Assembly: GCF_000485795.1 (NCBI RefSeq)
Contig: NZ_AXZL01000057.1
Coordinates: 1-64,000, forward strand
Length of the DNA stretch: 64,000 nt
Source of the DNA: Shewanella decolorationis S12
Lineage (GTDB): Bacteria; Pseudomonadota; Gammaproteobacteria; Enterobacterales; Shewanellaceae
Direction of reading: 5' to 3'
Both the position numbers and the translations under genes were made by a program. Numbering within the stretch: position 1 is the first letter of the stretch; every line of letters begins with the position of its first letter. Shown one piece after another: positions 36,823 to 46,614 of the stretch. The notes under the pieces were generated by a model that did not search any database, was not told where the DNA came from, and saw only the letters and a program-made list of their open reading frames with translations.

Positions 36823-37694
36823 CCACTAAACATGAGACTTACTACGTCCCCGCCCAGAGTGCTTGGCCGATTGTTGGTGCTATCGGCTTGTTTTTAATTG
36901 CCTTTGGGGCAGGACATTTTGTACATCAACTCAAATCTGGCGCTTCGGGTGGCGGCTATATTCTACTGGCAGGCATAGCCGTCATCCTGTTTATGCTGGT
37001 TGGCTGGTTTAGAACCGTGATCAAAGAATCGATGACGGGCCTCTATTCCCATCAAATGGATAGATCGTTTCGCCAAGGCATGAGCTGGTTCATCTTCTCA
37101 GAGGTGATGTTCTTTGCCGCCTTCTTCGGTGCCTTATTTTACGCCCGTATGGTCGCAGTGCCTTGGCTCGGCGGTGCATCCAACAATGCCATGACCCACG
37201 AAGTCCTGTGGCCACACTTCGAAGCCGTTTGGCCACTCCTCACCACGCCAGATGGCACCAAAACCGAAGCCATGCCATGGAATGGACTACCGCTAGTCAA
37301 CACCATTGTGCTGCTAACCTCCTCAGTCACGCTGCATTTTGCCCATATCAGCTTAGAAAAAGGTAAGCGTTCGGCCATCACCCTCTGGCTTGGGCTCACG
37401 ATTTTGTTGGGAATTAGCTTCCTTGCTTTGCAAGCGGAGGAATATAGCCATGCCTACCATGAGATGGGGCTAACGCTCACCTCGGGCGTGTATGGCAACA
37501 CCTTTTTCCTGCTGACGGGTTTCCACGGCATGCATGTCACTTTGGGCACTATCTTTCTATTAGTCTTGTTTTTCAGGGTGTTAAAAGGCCACTTTAGTGC
37601 GGATAAGCATTTTGCCTTCCAAGCGGGCAGTTGGTACTGGCACTTTGTCGACGTAGTTTGGCTCTGCCTATTTATCTTTGTTTATGTGCTTTAA
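36819..37694 (+). CDS. coxC: Cytochrome c oxidase subunit III
   Basis: Subunit III stabilises the oxidase core. The 291-residue protein has seven membrane segments and the family motifs WFIFSEVMFF (about 90-99), EYSHAYHEM and GFHGMHVTLG, ending with the WYWHFVDVVWLCLF segment. It overlaps the ctaG stop by four bases. A small gene on the opposite strand follows immediately. Confidence 0.97.
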   Translation: MTTKHETYYVPAQSAWPIVGAIGLFLIAFGAGHFVHQLKSGASGGGYILLAGIAVILFMLVGWFRTVIKESMTGLYSHQMDRSFRQGMSWFIFSEVMFFAAFFGALFYARMVAVPWLGGASNNAMTHEVLWPHFEAVWPLLTTPDGTKTEAMPWNGLPLVNTIVLLTSSVTLHFAHISLEKGKRSAITLWLGLTILLGISFLALQAEEYSHAYHEMGLTLTSGVYGNTFFLLTGFHGMHVTLGTIFLLVLFFRVLKGHFSADKHFAFQAGSWYWHFVDVVWLCLFIFVYVL

Positions 37695-37722
37695 ATATTC
37701 ATTGAAACAATAAGTTGAAAGC

Positions 37723-37953
37723 TTAAGGCGTGGGATTGAGACCAAGTAGTCCAGTCCCCAAAGCCACCAGCAAGAGCAGGATCACTAGTACAGAAAAAAT
37801 CACCCTGCGGCCCAAATAGCGGCTCATAGGCACAGGGTGATCAGCGGTTTGATCGTCACCTTTAACCATAATAATTAAGGCTCTGCCTAGGTTAAAAATG
37901 ATAAACAGTAACAGCAGTACTAAAACACACTTAAAAATGAACGGGATGTCCAT
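37723..37953 (-). CDS. DUF2909 small membrane protein
   Basis: The 76-residue protein has two hydrophobic segments (about 4-26 and 48-71) with a polar, Arg-containing loop. DUF2909 proteins are found in cytochrome oxidase clusters of Shewanella and relatives, with no known role. It is the only gene on the minus strand inside the cox locus; its start (with AAGGA upstream) overlaps or abuts the SURF1 start region, so the two divergent genes share control DNA. Confidence 0.75.
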   Translation of the reverse strand: MDIPFIFKCVLVLLLLFIIFNLGRALIIMVKGDDQTADHPVPMSRYLGRRVIFSVLVILLLLVALGTGLLGLNPTP

Positions 37954-37984
37954 ACGCTATCCTTATGTTTTGCTGACCAAATTA

Positions 37985-38809
37985 ATGGGGTTGCCAAGAT
38001 ATATTTGGCTGCATAGGGCAATGTTATTACTGCTGATATTGACTGTGGTGGTATTCGTGATTTTGGTCAAGCTGGGTTTGTGGCAAATGGATAGGGCTGC
38101 GGAAAAAACCGAGTTACTCGCACAAATGGAGGCCAGACAATCCGCTGCCGCACTCAATCCTGAGCAGCTGATAGCTGAATTGGCTAAAGGTGGCGTTACT
38201 GGCTATCGCCTTGAAGTTCAAGCCAGCCCCGTTAATCCACAAATCTGGTTACTCGACAATCAGGTCTATCAAGGGCAAGTGGGCTATCTCGCCTTTCAAT
38301 TACTGCAAATAACGTCAGAAAATCAGACAAATCATCGCGAACAACCTTGGCTGTTACTCGAACTCGGCTTTATTGCCGCTAAATCCCACCGAGATGCCTT
38401 GCCCGAAGTCAGCCCCATAGTCGGTGAACTGGCTCTTACAGGCCGCCTCTATCAAAAACAGATTAATCCCTTGAGCCATCATTTATTAGCAGAACCCTTC
38501 ACCACGGAGCAAGGTGAACGGATTCGGTTTCAAAATCTCAATCTGCCCGAGATGGCACAAATGTTAGGACATCCCATCCTGCCCGCGGTGTTACAACCCG
38601 ATGCCTTGCCCCAATTACAACCCGCGCAGGCCTTACCCCACCCTTGGCAGCCGTTCCCGCTTTCGGCCCAAAAACATTGGGGTTATGCATTGCAATGGTT
38701 TGCTATGGCAACTGTGTTTGCGGGGCTGATGGGCAGGCAAGCAATGAAATACCTCAAAAAATCACGACAACGGCATCGAGCCGATAAGGAAGCGACTAAA
38801 ACCGAGTAA
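37985..38809 (+). CDS. SURF1 family oxidase assembly protein
   Basis: SURF1 helps insert heme A into subunit I. The ~274-residue protein has an N-terminal membrane segment, then LGLWQMDRAAEKTELL (the SURF1 WQ-x-R signature), a periplasmic domain with WLLDNQVYQGQVGY, and a C-terminal membrane segment (WGYALQWFAMATVFAGL). No start has a strong ribosome site: ATGs at 37898, 37946 and 37985 are all possible; I took the last, which does not overlap the divergent DUF2909 gene. Confidence 0.9.
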   Translation: MGLPRYIWLHRAMLLLLILTVVVFVILVKLGLWQMDRAAEKTELLAQMEARQSAAALNPEQLIAELAKGGVTGYRLEVQASPVNPQIWLLDNQVYQGQVGYLAFQLLQITSENQTNHREQPWLLLELGFIAAKSHRDALPEVSPIVGELALTGRLYQKQINPLSHHLLAEPFTTEQGERIRFQNLNLPEMAQMLGHPILPAVLQPDALPQLQPAQALPHPWQPFPLSAQKHWGYALQWFAMATVFAGLMGRQAMKYLKKSRQRHRADKEATKTE

Positions 38810-38876
38810 CAGATACCAGCAAGATTTTAATAAAAAACAATAAAACAAAGCATTAGGGACAATAAGAGGAGCAAAT

Positions 38877-39422
38877 ATGGACTCCCAACAAACAGCCAAA
38901 TACCGCGCATTGGGGTTATTGCTACTGGCCTTTATCGCGCCTGTGGTCATCGCTAAGTTAGTGCTGAGCATGCATTGGTATCAAGGCGGCTCCACCAACC
39001 ACGGTGAGCTCATCAGCCCAGAAACCAGTTATACCAGTCTTGGCCTTAACAATCCTCAGCCTAAGGAATGGCAACTGTTGTATTTATTGCCCGCAAAGTG
39101 CGATGAAGCTTGCCGCGAACGCTTGTATATTCTGCGTCAGAGCCATACCGCCTTAGGGCCAGATCAGGCTCGTGTCGAACCGCTTATTCTTGTGAATCCA
39201 GACAGTGACTTAAGCGCATTAAGCAGCTTTAACTTCAACACTCAGCCCGCAAGCCAAAGCCTCATTCAATGGCTTGACCAACAGCAGCTGATTATTGTCG
39301 ATCCACTCGGCGCACTCGTGCTGCGTTACCCCCAAGTGCAAGGCAAGGCGGCACATTTAGCTCAGGGTAAGGCCTTGGTCGCGGATCTCCGTAAGTTATT
39401 GAAACTATCGAGGGTAGACTAA
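38877..39422 (+). CDS. Membrane-anchored oxidase-locus accessory protein
   Basis: The 181-residue protein starts with a membrane helix (about 10-30) and has a periplasmic part with a conserved-looking segment LLPAKCDEACRERLYILRQ, where the CxxxC spacing resembles Sco1-type copper sites. The rest (IIVDPLGALVLRYP) is thioredoxin-fold-like. It stands between SURF1 and heme A synthase with a strong GAGGAG site and a one-base overlap with the synthase start. A copper or thiol role in oxidase assembly is inferred from context and the Cys pair. Confidence 0.75.
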   Translation: MDSQQTAKYRALGLLLLAFIAPVVIAKLVLSMHWYQGGSTNHGELISPETSYTSLGLNNPQPKEWQLLYLLPAKCDEACRERLYILRQSHTALGPDQARVEPLILVNPDSDLSALSSFNFNTQPASQSLIQWLDQQQLIIVDPLGALVLRYPQVQGKAAHLAQGKALVADLRKLLKLSRVD

Positions 39423-40480
39423 TGCAACTGACTTGGCTCCTACGCGTCACCATAGTCTTTACCCTGTTAGTGATTTTAATGGGGGCTTACACTCGGCTCT
39501 CTGACGCAGGACTTGGCTGCCCAGATTGGCCCGGTTGCTACGGCCATATAAAAGTGCCCACCCACGACCATGAGATCTCCCATGCCCAAACCCTATTTCC
39601 TGACCACGATATCCATCCCGAGAAAGCTTGGCTCGAAATGATCCACAGGTATATCGCGGGCGCCTTGGGCATACTAGTGTTACTGATTTTGATCCTTTGC
39701 TTAAAAACATCCCAAGCCCCCAAGAAACTGCCCTTTGCCATAGTGTTACTCATCATCTTTCAGGCGGCGTTGGGGATGTGGACTGTGACGATGAAACTAA
39801 TGCCGATTGTCGTGATGTCCCATTTAATTGGCGGCTTTAGCCTGCTCTCGCTCCTGCTTTTGCTGTATCTGCGAACACGACCGAGGCGAATTTTCGAAAC
39901 CGCTGATATTCACAGTCAGCGTGGTGCGGGCGCAGGATTTAATGGCGCCCATGGTTCGCGGATAGGCACTAGCCTTAAATTTCTCGGCCAGAGTAAACAT
40001 TTGCCGAAACTGGCGCTGTTGAGTCTGCTGGTGCTGATAGGTCAGATCATGCTTGGCGCCTGGACCTCCTCCAACTATGCCGCACTCGCTTGCACGGCTT
40101 TGCCGATTTGTGAAGGTAATTGGATGGATAATCTCGCCATTGCCGATGCGTTTTCCCCTTTCCAAGGGCAACACCCAAGCTTTGAATTTGGCGTATTGGA
40201 TTACCATGCCCGCATGACCATTCATATCGCCCACCGCGTTGGCGCCATTATTACCGCCAGTCTATTGTTGTTGCTCGCCTATCGGTTATTTTTCAGCACC
40301 CAGCTCAAGGCCCTTAGCCTATTGTTGGTCGCCTTAGTGATACTTCAGGTCAGTTTAGGGATTTCAAATGTTGTGATGCATTTACCACTGGGGATTGCCG
40401 TTTCCCACAATGGCGGCGCGGCACTGTTACTACTCACCTTAGTCGCGATTAACTATTTCCTTTGGCGCAGGGCACCTTAA
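39422..40480 (+). CDS. ctaA: Heme A synthase (CtaA/Cox15)
   Basis: This enzyme oxidises heme O to heme A. The 352-residue protein has eight membrane segments arranged as two four-helix halves with conserved His residues: EMIHRYIAG in the first half and HIAHRVGA in the second, plus the [12 protein letters not shown] signature near the N-terminus and the paired Cys loop [11 protein letters not shown]. It lies directly before heme O synthase, whose upstream end it overlaps only in non-coding terms. Confidence 0.95.
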
Positions 40481-40497
40481 TCATCGGGGGATTTATC

Positions 40498-41400
40498 ATG
40501 GCAAAACCACTCTCTATCAGCAGTCACCCCAGTATCCATTTGGCTTGGCGTGCCTATTTCGAGATGACCAAACCTAAGGTAGTGGCTTTAATGCTGCTCA
40601 CCGTCTTAGTCGGCATGTGTTTAGCCATGCCGACCATACTGCCAGTCAAACCCTTAGTGGCAGGTTTGCTCGGCATCGCCATGATGGCGGGATCGGCCGC
40701 CGCTTTAAACCATCTGATTGATAGGCGAATCGACGGCATGATGGCACGCACTTATAACCGTCCGCTGCCCAAGGGCCGAGTCTCGGCGACGAGGGCGTTG
40801 TTGTTCGCGGCACTCTTAGGCAGCCTAGGTTTTGTGATCCTCTATGTTTTTACTAATCCGCTCACCGCTTGGCTGACCTTTGCCAGCTTGATTGGTTACG
40901 CCTTGATTTATACCGCCTATTTAAAACGGGCCACACCACAAAACATTGTCATTGGCGGTTTAGCGGGCGCAATGCCGCCACTCTTGGGCTGGACGGCGGT
41001 GACGAATCAATTCCATGGTCATGCGCTATTGCTCGTTATCATCATATTCCTGTGGACGCCGCCGCATTTTTGGGCACTGGCAATTCACAGACGCGCAGAA
41101 TATGCCAAAGTGGATATTCCCATGCTGCCCGTGACCCATGGGGTAGAATTTACTAAGACCTGTATCTTGCTCTATACGATTTTGCTGGCGATAGCCTGTC
41201 TATTGCCTGTGTTAGTCGGGATGAGTGGACCGCTCTACTTTGTGTGCTCAAGCTTGCTCAGCACGGGATTTATTTATAAAGCGTGGCAATTAAAGTATCA
41301 GGATTGCGAAGGGCTGGCGATGCAGGTATTTCGTTTTTCGATTTATCATTTAATGTTGTTATTCATGGCATTACTGCTCGACCACTATCTTTGGGCTTAA
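40498..41400 (+). CDS. cyoE: Heme O synthase (protoheme IX farnesyltransferase)
   Basis: It adds a farnesyl group to heme B, making heme O for the synthase above. The 300-residue protein has the prenyltransferase motif [21 protein letters not shown] and about eight membrane segments; [14 protein letters not shown] is the family's N-terminal signature. The ATG at 40498 follows GGGGGA. Gene order ctaA-ctaB is typical. The symbol cyoE is shared with the bo3 enzyme; ctaB is an equal choice here. Confidence 0.95.
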
Positions 41401-41442
41401 TGTGCAACGAGCAATAGGGCGAGCATGGTCAAAGGACAAAAT

Positions 41443-42084
41443 ATGCAAGCAAGAATCTCCAACAAGATCTTAGTGATAGCGATTCTACTAATAGGATTGG
41501 GTGGACTATTTGCAGTGAAGTTCAATCCACCTAAGCCCGTTGAGCTAGAGAGTGGTTTTTTGTTTCCTGAGGCGTTCGAGCTAGCGCCCTTTGAGCTTGT
41601 AGATCAACAGCAGAAACCCTTTACTAATGCCAATTTGAAGGATCAATGGAGCCTATTCTTTATCGGCTTTACCTATTGCCCCGATGTCTGTCCGACCACC
41701 TTAAACAAGCTCGCCGCCGCCTATCCTGAGCTGAAAAAAATTGCCCCCATTCAAATCGTGTTTTTATCCGTAGATCCGAAGCGGGACACCCCAGAGAAAC
41801 TCCTCACCTACGTGAATTTCTTTAATCCTGAGTTTAAAGCGGTGACGGGTGAGCAAACCCAAATATTCCCCCTCACCCGCAGCCTAGGGCTCACCTATGC
41901 CATGGTCGGCGAAGGGGATAATTATCAAGTCGATCATAGTGCTGGCTATGTACTGGTTTCTCCCCAAGGCACGCGGGTCGCGGTGTTTAAACCCACGGCA
42001 GCCTTAGGTAAAGCCCCTCAAGTACTCAACCAAGCCTTGATCAGCGACTTCGATAAAATCGTTAAAAGCTACAAACCTAAATAA
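41443..42084 (+). CDS. SCO1/SenC copper chaperone
   Basis: Sco1 inserts copper into the CuA site of subunit II. The 213-residue protein has one membrane anchor (about 9-26) and a thioredoxin-fold domain with the copper ligands Cys79 and Cys83 in TYCPDVCPTTL and a distal His in DHSAGYVLV. The ATG at 41443 is preceded by AAAGGA; an upstream in-frame ATG is weaker. It is the last gene of the oxidase locus; the stop is only 14 bases from the stop of the convergent deacetylase gene. Confidence 0.95.
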   Translation: MQARISNKILVIAILLIGLGGLFAVKFNPPKPVELESGFLFPEAFELAPFELVDQQQKPFTNANLKDQWSLFFIGFTYCPDVCPTTLNKLAAAYPELKKIAPIQIVFLSVDPKRDTPEKLLTYVNFFNPEFKAVTGEQTQIFPLTRSLGLTYAMVGEGDNYQVDHSAGYVLVSPQGTRVAVFKPTAALGKAPQVLNQALISDFDKIVKSYKPK

Positions 42085-42098
42085 CCACCGCAGAAGTG

Positions 42099-43145
42099 TT
42101 ACTCTTTAACCCAAGTGCCGTCGTCTTTGGGTCTCACCCATGCCTGCGAAAACCAGTAATAGCCGTTGCGCGTCTTGCTTGGCGCCGTGCAATTGTAGCG
42201 CGAGCGACCCGTTGGCAGGGCTAAATCGGCTTGAATACTAAATTCATTATCACTGCTCCAAGTGGGTGTTTTAGCGCCTTGCCCTTGGATATAGCACATG
42301 ACTTGCTTGGCCGAAATATCGCTCATATCCAGCTTAACCTTAAGCTCGGGGCGCCAATGCCCGCCCTTCAGTTCAGGATCGCTAGGCGTTTGCTCAAGCA
42401 CTGGCATATTAAGGCTGTATAACTTGGCTTTTAGGCTCTTTAGATCTGCATATTGCCCCGCTACAGGGAAGCGCGGCAGCGCCGTGAGTGGCGAGTACGG
42501 CCCCGCCGCCCCTGACTGCTGGCCAAAGGCAACGAAGCCATTTTCGGTCAACATATCCTGAATCGCCTGATTGTATTCGCCATAGGGATAGGCCAGCATT
42601 TTAAAGTTCTGCCCCGTCGCCTCACGAATCGCGTTTTCGGTGTCCTGAATATTGGCTTTAATTCGTGCCAGCCATTGGCTTTGGGATTCATTGTCAAGTT
42701 TGCGGATCAGATGCTCATGGGCCCAGCTGTGGTTAGCAATGTCGGCTCCTTCCTTGGAGAGCTTAATCAGATCTTCCCAGGTCATCATCTCGGTAAACTT
42801 TTGTTTAATCGGCTCAATCGCCACAAATAGGGTGTAGGGAAAACCAAATTCCTTTAGGATAGGGTGCGCTGTGGTCGCAATGCTGCGATAACCATCATCG
42901 AAGGTGATCGCCACCGTTTTTGCGGGTAAATCTTGCTTGTTTTTGATCGCCTCAACCACTTGGGATAAGGGAATAACCTTAAAACCATCGTCCGCCAGAA
43001 ACTGCATTTGCTCACGAAATTGTGCAGGCGTGACGCTCGTCGCAGCCGGCGTGGTTTCTGACACATGGTGATACTGTAAAATGACCACAGCATGGGCCGA
43101 GAAAGTCATCAGCCCTAAGAGTGCCAATAACGCACGTTTAACCAT
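42099..43145 (-). CDS. Polysaccharide deacetylase family protein (CE4)
   Basis: The 348-residue secreted protein has a signal peptide (about 1-21), then a NodB-like domain: TFDDGYRS (metal Asp pair) and HSWAHEH (metal His). The C-terminal ~110 residues form a separate beta-rich part with WSSDNEFSIQADL and two Cys. Such enzymes remove acetyl groups from polysaccharides in the envelope or biofilm matrix; the substrate is not given by the sequence. The ATG at 43145 with AGAGG upstream fits the signal peptide best. It is divergent from the MATE gene by 22 bases. Confidence 0.88.
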   Translation of the reverse strand: MVKRALLALLGLMTFSAHAVVILQYHHVSETTPAATSVTPAQFREQMQFLADDGFKVIPLSQVVEAIKNKQDLPAKTVAITFDDGYRSIATTAHPILKEFGFPYTLFVAIEPIKQKFTEMMTWEDLIKLSKEGADIANHSWAHEHLIRKLDNESQSQWLARIKANIQDTENAIREATGQNFKMLAYPYGEYNQAIQDMLTENGFVAFGQQSGAAGPYSPLTALPRFPVAGQYADLKSLKAKLYSLNMPVLEQTPSDPELKGGHWRPELKVKLDMSDISAKQVMCYIQGQGAKTPTWSSDNEFSIQADLALPTGRSRYNCTAPSKTRNGYYWFSQAWVRPKDDGTWVKE

Positions 43146-43167
43146 AATGTGAATACCTCTGAAATCA

Positions 43168-44535
43168 ATGACTACCGCAAAATCCACCGCACTCGCGCTC
43201 CTGTTGAATGGCACCAAGAATCGCCAGCTGCTCGCGCTTGCCCTGCCGATGATCCTTTCCAATATCACGGTTCCGCTGTTGGGATTGGTCGATACGGCCG
43301 TCATCGGGCATTTAAGTGACGCCTATTATTTAGGGGGCGTCGCACTCGGGTCAACGATTATCACATTAATCATTTGGTTATTAGGCTTTTTACGGATGGC
43401 AACCACCGGATTGGTCGCACAGGCCTATGGCGCAAACGATACCGCGCGCCAATTAAAGTTGCTGGTCCAAGGCGCCATGTTGGCGACTGGGCTGGGTATC
43501 GCGGTGATCCTATTACAGATCCCGATACTGAATTTAGCGCTCGGCCTCTCCGAGGCGAGTGTGGAAGTCGAGCGTTATTGCCGAGAATATTTTCAGGTCC
43601 GAGTCTGGTCGACGCCATTCGCCCTGCTCAATTTAGTTATGCTCGGCTGGCTCCTTGGCAGACAGCAACCCAAAGCGGCCATGTGGCAGCTCATCTTCGC
43701 CAACGTAGCCAATATTATCCTCGATGTGTTGTTCGTCTTAGGTTTAGGCTGGGGAGTCAAAGGGGCTGCACTTGCCTCATTATGCGCCGATATCACCGCC
43801 TTTAGCGTTGCGCTCTACATGGTATTACAACAGCTTAAGTTAATACCTCGATTCCAATTTGCCGACATTAGAGTTCACCTGAACTTGTCGGGTTACGGCC
43901 AGCTGCTTAGGCTCAATACCGATATTTTTATCCGCAGCCTATGCCTGCAAGCAGCCTTCGCCTTTATGACCTTTCACGGTGCAGGCCTTGGGGATAATAC
44001 GGTCGCAGCCAATGCGGTCTTATTGAATTTACTGTTATTAATCGCCTACGCCCTCGATGGCATTGCCTATTATGCCGAGGCGGAAGTGGGCAAAGCCTAC
44101 GGGCAACAACGCACACAGCCACTGCGCGAAGCAGTACTCCTCGCTTGGTGTTGGTCAGCCATTACAGCCCTAGGTTTTAGCCTGATATTTTATCTTTTTG
44201 GAGACCATATCATCGGGCTGCTAACCAATATTGATGAGGTGAGAACCACAGCGCAAATTTATCTGCCTTGGCTGATATTGCTGCCGCTTTGGTCTTTTAG
44301 TTCCTATCTGTTTGATGGGGTTTATATTGGCGCAGCTAAGGGCAAAGTGATGCGTAATAGCATGATTATCGCCACATTTGGCGCCTTCTTCCCGACATGG
44401 TATTTGCTGCAATCGCTGTTGGCTTCCGAACAGGCTAACCATGCACTGTGGGCGGCCATGACGGCCTTTATGCTAACGCGCAGCCTCACCCTAGCGGCAC
44501 ATTACCGCTTTAGCAAGGCATTTATTCTTAATTAG
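43168..44535 (+). CDS. MATE-family efflux transporter (DinF-like)
   Basis: The 455-residue inner-membrane protein has twelve hydrophobic segments and a MATE start (LALALPMILSNITVPLLGLVDTAVIGHL, with PMI and DTAVIG). The DinF subgroup fit comes from the LGFLRMATTGLVAQAYG segment. Such pumps export drugs or other organic cations with sodium or protons. It is divergent from the deacetylase and is followed by an S9 peptidase on the same strand. Confidence 0.9.
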   Translation: MTTAKSTALALLLNGTKNRQLLALALPMILSNITVPLLGLVDTAVIGHLSDAYYLGGVALGSTIITLIIWLLGFLRMATTGLVAQAYGANDTARQLKLLVQGAMLATGLGIAVILLQIPILNLALGLSEASVEVERYCREYFQVRVWSTPFALLNLVMLGWLLGRQQPKAAMWQLIFANVANIILDVLFVLGLGWGVKGAALASLCADITAFSVALYMVLQQLKLIPRFQFADIRVHLNLSGYGQLLRLNTDIFIRSLCLQAAFAFMTFHGAGLGDNTVAANAVLLNLLLLIAYALDGIAYYAEAEVGKAYGQQRTQPLREAVLLAWCWSAITALGFSLIFYLFGDHIIGLLTNIDEVRTTAQIYLPWLILLPLWSFSSYLFDGVYIGAAKGKVMRNSMIIATFGAFFPTWYLLQSLLASEQANHALWAAMTAFMLTRSLTLAAHYRFSKAFILN

Positions 44536-44612
44536 TTCTGTAAAGACAGTAGCTTACTTAAGGTTATCCCATTAAGATACGCGGCATTATTGTAATAAAA
44601 TTGTGATGCGCT

Positions 44613-46550
44613 ATGAAAAGGATTTTACCTTTGTTACTCCTGTGGCTAAGTCTGCCACTGCTTGCTCAAACGGTACCACAGCTTCCGGTCGAGGCTTTTG
44701 CCAGTATTCCCGATGTCAGCTCAGTCCAACTGTCGCCCGATGGCAAAAAAATTGCCTCTATCGTTCGGGTCGACCAGCCCAAACTTAAGGGCACTGTGGT
44801 CAGTATTCTCGATTTAGAAACGGGCAACAAAGACTACGCGATTCACACCGATAACCAGAAGTTTGTCCTGCTGTCATTACAGTGGGCAAATGACACTACT
44901 TTGCTGATCAGTGCTAAGTTTCCGGCAAACCGCTACGGTACACCGACCACAGAAACTCGCTTGGTGAAGTACGATTTAACTACACGAAAAACCACGAGCG
45001 TACTCGCCCGTAGCGTCATCGACCGACTCAGTTGGATCCCCCAACATCAGGGACAGATTATCGATATGATGCCGGATGACCCCGATAATATCTTGCTCTC
45101 CCTCGATGGTATGGGCGAAGAAGTGGGCGAAGACAGCGTGCTGAGAGTCAATCTCTCGCAGGGAAAATCCGCATTTATTCAAAACTCTAAACGTAAAATC
45201 ATCGGCTGGATTACCGACAGGCAGCACAAGGTCCGTATCTCCATCTATAACGATGACACTGAATATAGGATCTACGAGCAACCCGAACAAAAGGCAGAGC
45301 CACGCTTACTCTGGACCTTTAAAGCCTTCTCCGACGAAAGCGTCTGGCCACTGGGCTTCGATGCCGACCCCAACATCTTATTCGTACGCGCCTATCACCA
45401 AGGCTTTGAAGCTATCTTCAAGGTGAATTTAACCGATCCTAAGCTCACGAAGGAACTGGTGTACGCCAACGAAGATACCGATGTTGAAGGCAATCTCATC
45501 TATTCAGAACTCAAGAAAAAAGTCATTGGGGTCAGTGAAGGCGACGGCGAAGAATATACCTTCTGGGATCCTGAGTATGCGGGTCTGCAAAATGGGTTGA
45601 AAGCGGTATTGCCCAATGCCCATAACTACATCACCCAATTTAGCGCGGATGAACGCCGCTATATCGTCTACTCCACCAGTTCGACTCAACCTGGCACCTA
45701 TTACTTCGGCGATAGGGATGAAAAGGCACTGTTTCCGATTGCCGATAGATATAGCCAGCTAAGTAGCGAGCAACTCGCCGACACTCAATATCTGAGCTAC
45801 GAAGCGCGGGATAAACTCAAAATCGATGCTTACCTGACAGTGCCAAAGGGCCTCGAAGCCAAGCAACTCCCCACCATTATCTTCCCCCACGGCGGACCGA
45901 TTAGTTACGACAGTAACGACTTCGATTATTGGTCGCAGTTTTTCGCCAACCGTGGTTACGCGGTATTTCGAATGAACTTTAGGGGCTCGGCGGGCTACGG
46001 CTATGAGTTTATGAAGGCCGGCCTCAAAAGCTGGGGACTCGAAATGCAAAACGATGTGGAAGATGGTACACGTTACTTAATCAATCAAGGGATTAGCGAT
46101 CCACAGCGTATCTGTATCGTCGGCGCGAGTTATGGTGGTTATGCCGCCTTAATGGGCGCGGCGATGACACCTGATCTGTACCGCTGCGCGGTCAGTGTGG
46201 CAGGCGTAACAGACGTGGCTTACCTGGTAAAATCCAGTCGCCGTTTCACCAATTATGAAGTCGTTAAAGAACAAATTGGTGATGATTTTAGCGCCCTCTA
46301 TGAACGCTCACCCGTCAGTAAAGCCGATAAGATCACTATCCCGGTATTACTACTGCATGGCGATAAGGATCGAGTGGTTAAGGTGCAACATAGTCGCGAA
46401 ATGTTCGACGAACTGAAATCACGTAAGAAAAACGTCGAATATATTGAGCTCGAAAATGGCGACCATTACTTAAGTAACAATGACCATAGGCTAACCACCT
46501 TTAAGGCGCTCGATAAGTTTTTAGCCGACAATCTGAAAACCCAGCTGTAG
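44613..46550 (+). CDS. S9-family prolyl oligopeptidase-like serine peptidase
   Basis: The 645-residue protein has a signal peptide (about 1-19), an N-terminal beta-propeller (about 25-380) and a C-terminal alpha/beta hydrolase with GASYGGYAAL (nucleophile Ser), LLHGDKDRVV (acid) and ENGDHYL (His), the complete S9 triad. It is probably periplasmic and cleaves short, proline-containing or dipeptide-type substrates. It is closed by a strong terminator. Confidence 0.93.
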   Translation: MKRILPLLLLWLSLPLLAQTVPQLPVEAFASIPDVSSVQLSPDGKKIASIVRVDQPKLKGTVVSILDLETGNKDYAIHTDNQKFVLLSLQWANDTTLLISAKFPANRYGTPTTETRLVKYDLTTRKTTSVLARSVIDRLSWIPQHQGQIIDMMPDDPDNILLSLDGMGEEVGEDSVLRVNLSQGKSAFIQNSKRKIIGWITDRQHKVRISIYNDDTEYRIYEQPEQKAEPRLLWTFKAFSDESVWPLGFDADPNILFVRAYHQGFEAIFKVNLTDPKLTKELVYANEDTDVEGNLIYSELKKKVIGVSEGDGEEYTFWDPEYAGLQNGLKAVLPNAHNYITQFSADERRYIVYSTSSTQPGTYYFGDRDEKALFPIADRYSQLSSEQLADTQYLSYEARDKLKIDAYLTVPKGLEAKQLPTIIFPHGGPISYDSNDFDYWSQFFANRGYAVFRMNFRGSAGYGYEFMKAGLKSWGLEMQNDVEDGTRYLINQGISDPQRICIVGASYGGYAALMGAAMTPDLYRCAVSVAGVTDVAYLVKSSRRFTNYEVVKEQIGDDFSALYERSPVSKADKITIPVLLLHGDKDRVVKVQHSREMFDELKSRKKNVEYIELENGDHYLSNNDHRLTTFKALDKFLADNLKTQL

Positions 46551-46564
46551 CTACAAAACGCCAT

Positions 46565-46597
46565 AAAAAAAACGCGACTCAAGGTCGCGTTTTTTTA
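46565..46597. terminator. Bidirectional rho-independent terminator
   Basis: AAAACGCGAC-TCAA-GGTCGCGTTTT with A/T runs on both sides, between the S9 peptidase and convergent nfuA. Confidence 0.92.
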
Positions 46598-46614
46598 TTC
46601 AGTTCAACACCCGC

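Noticed and set aside
39824..40234. A minus-strand frame opposite heme A synthase
   Set aside because: No ribosome site, no known motifs, and it is fully covered by a conserved gene on the other strand.
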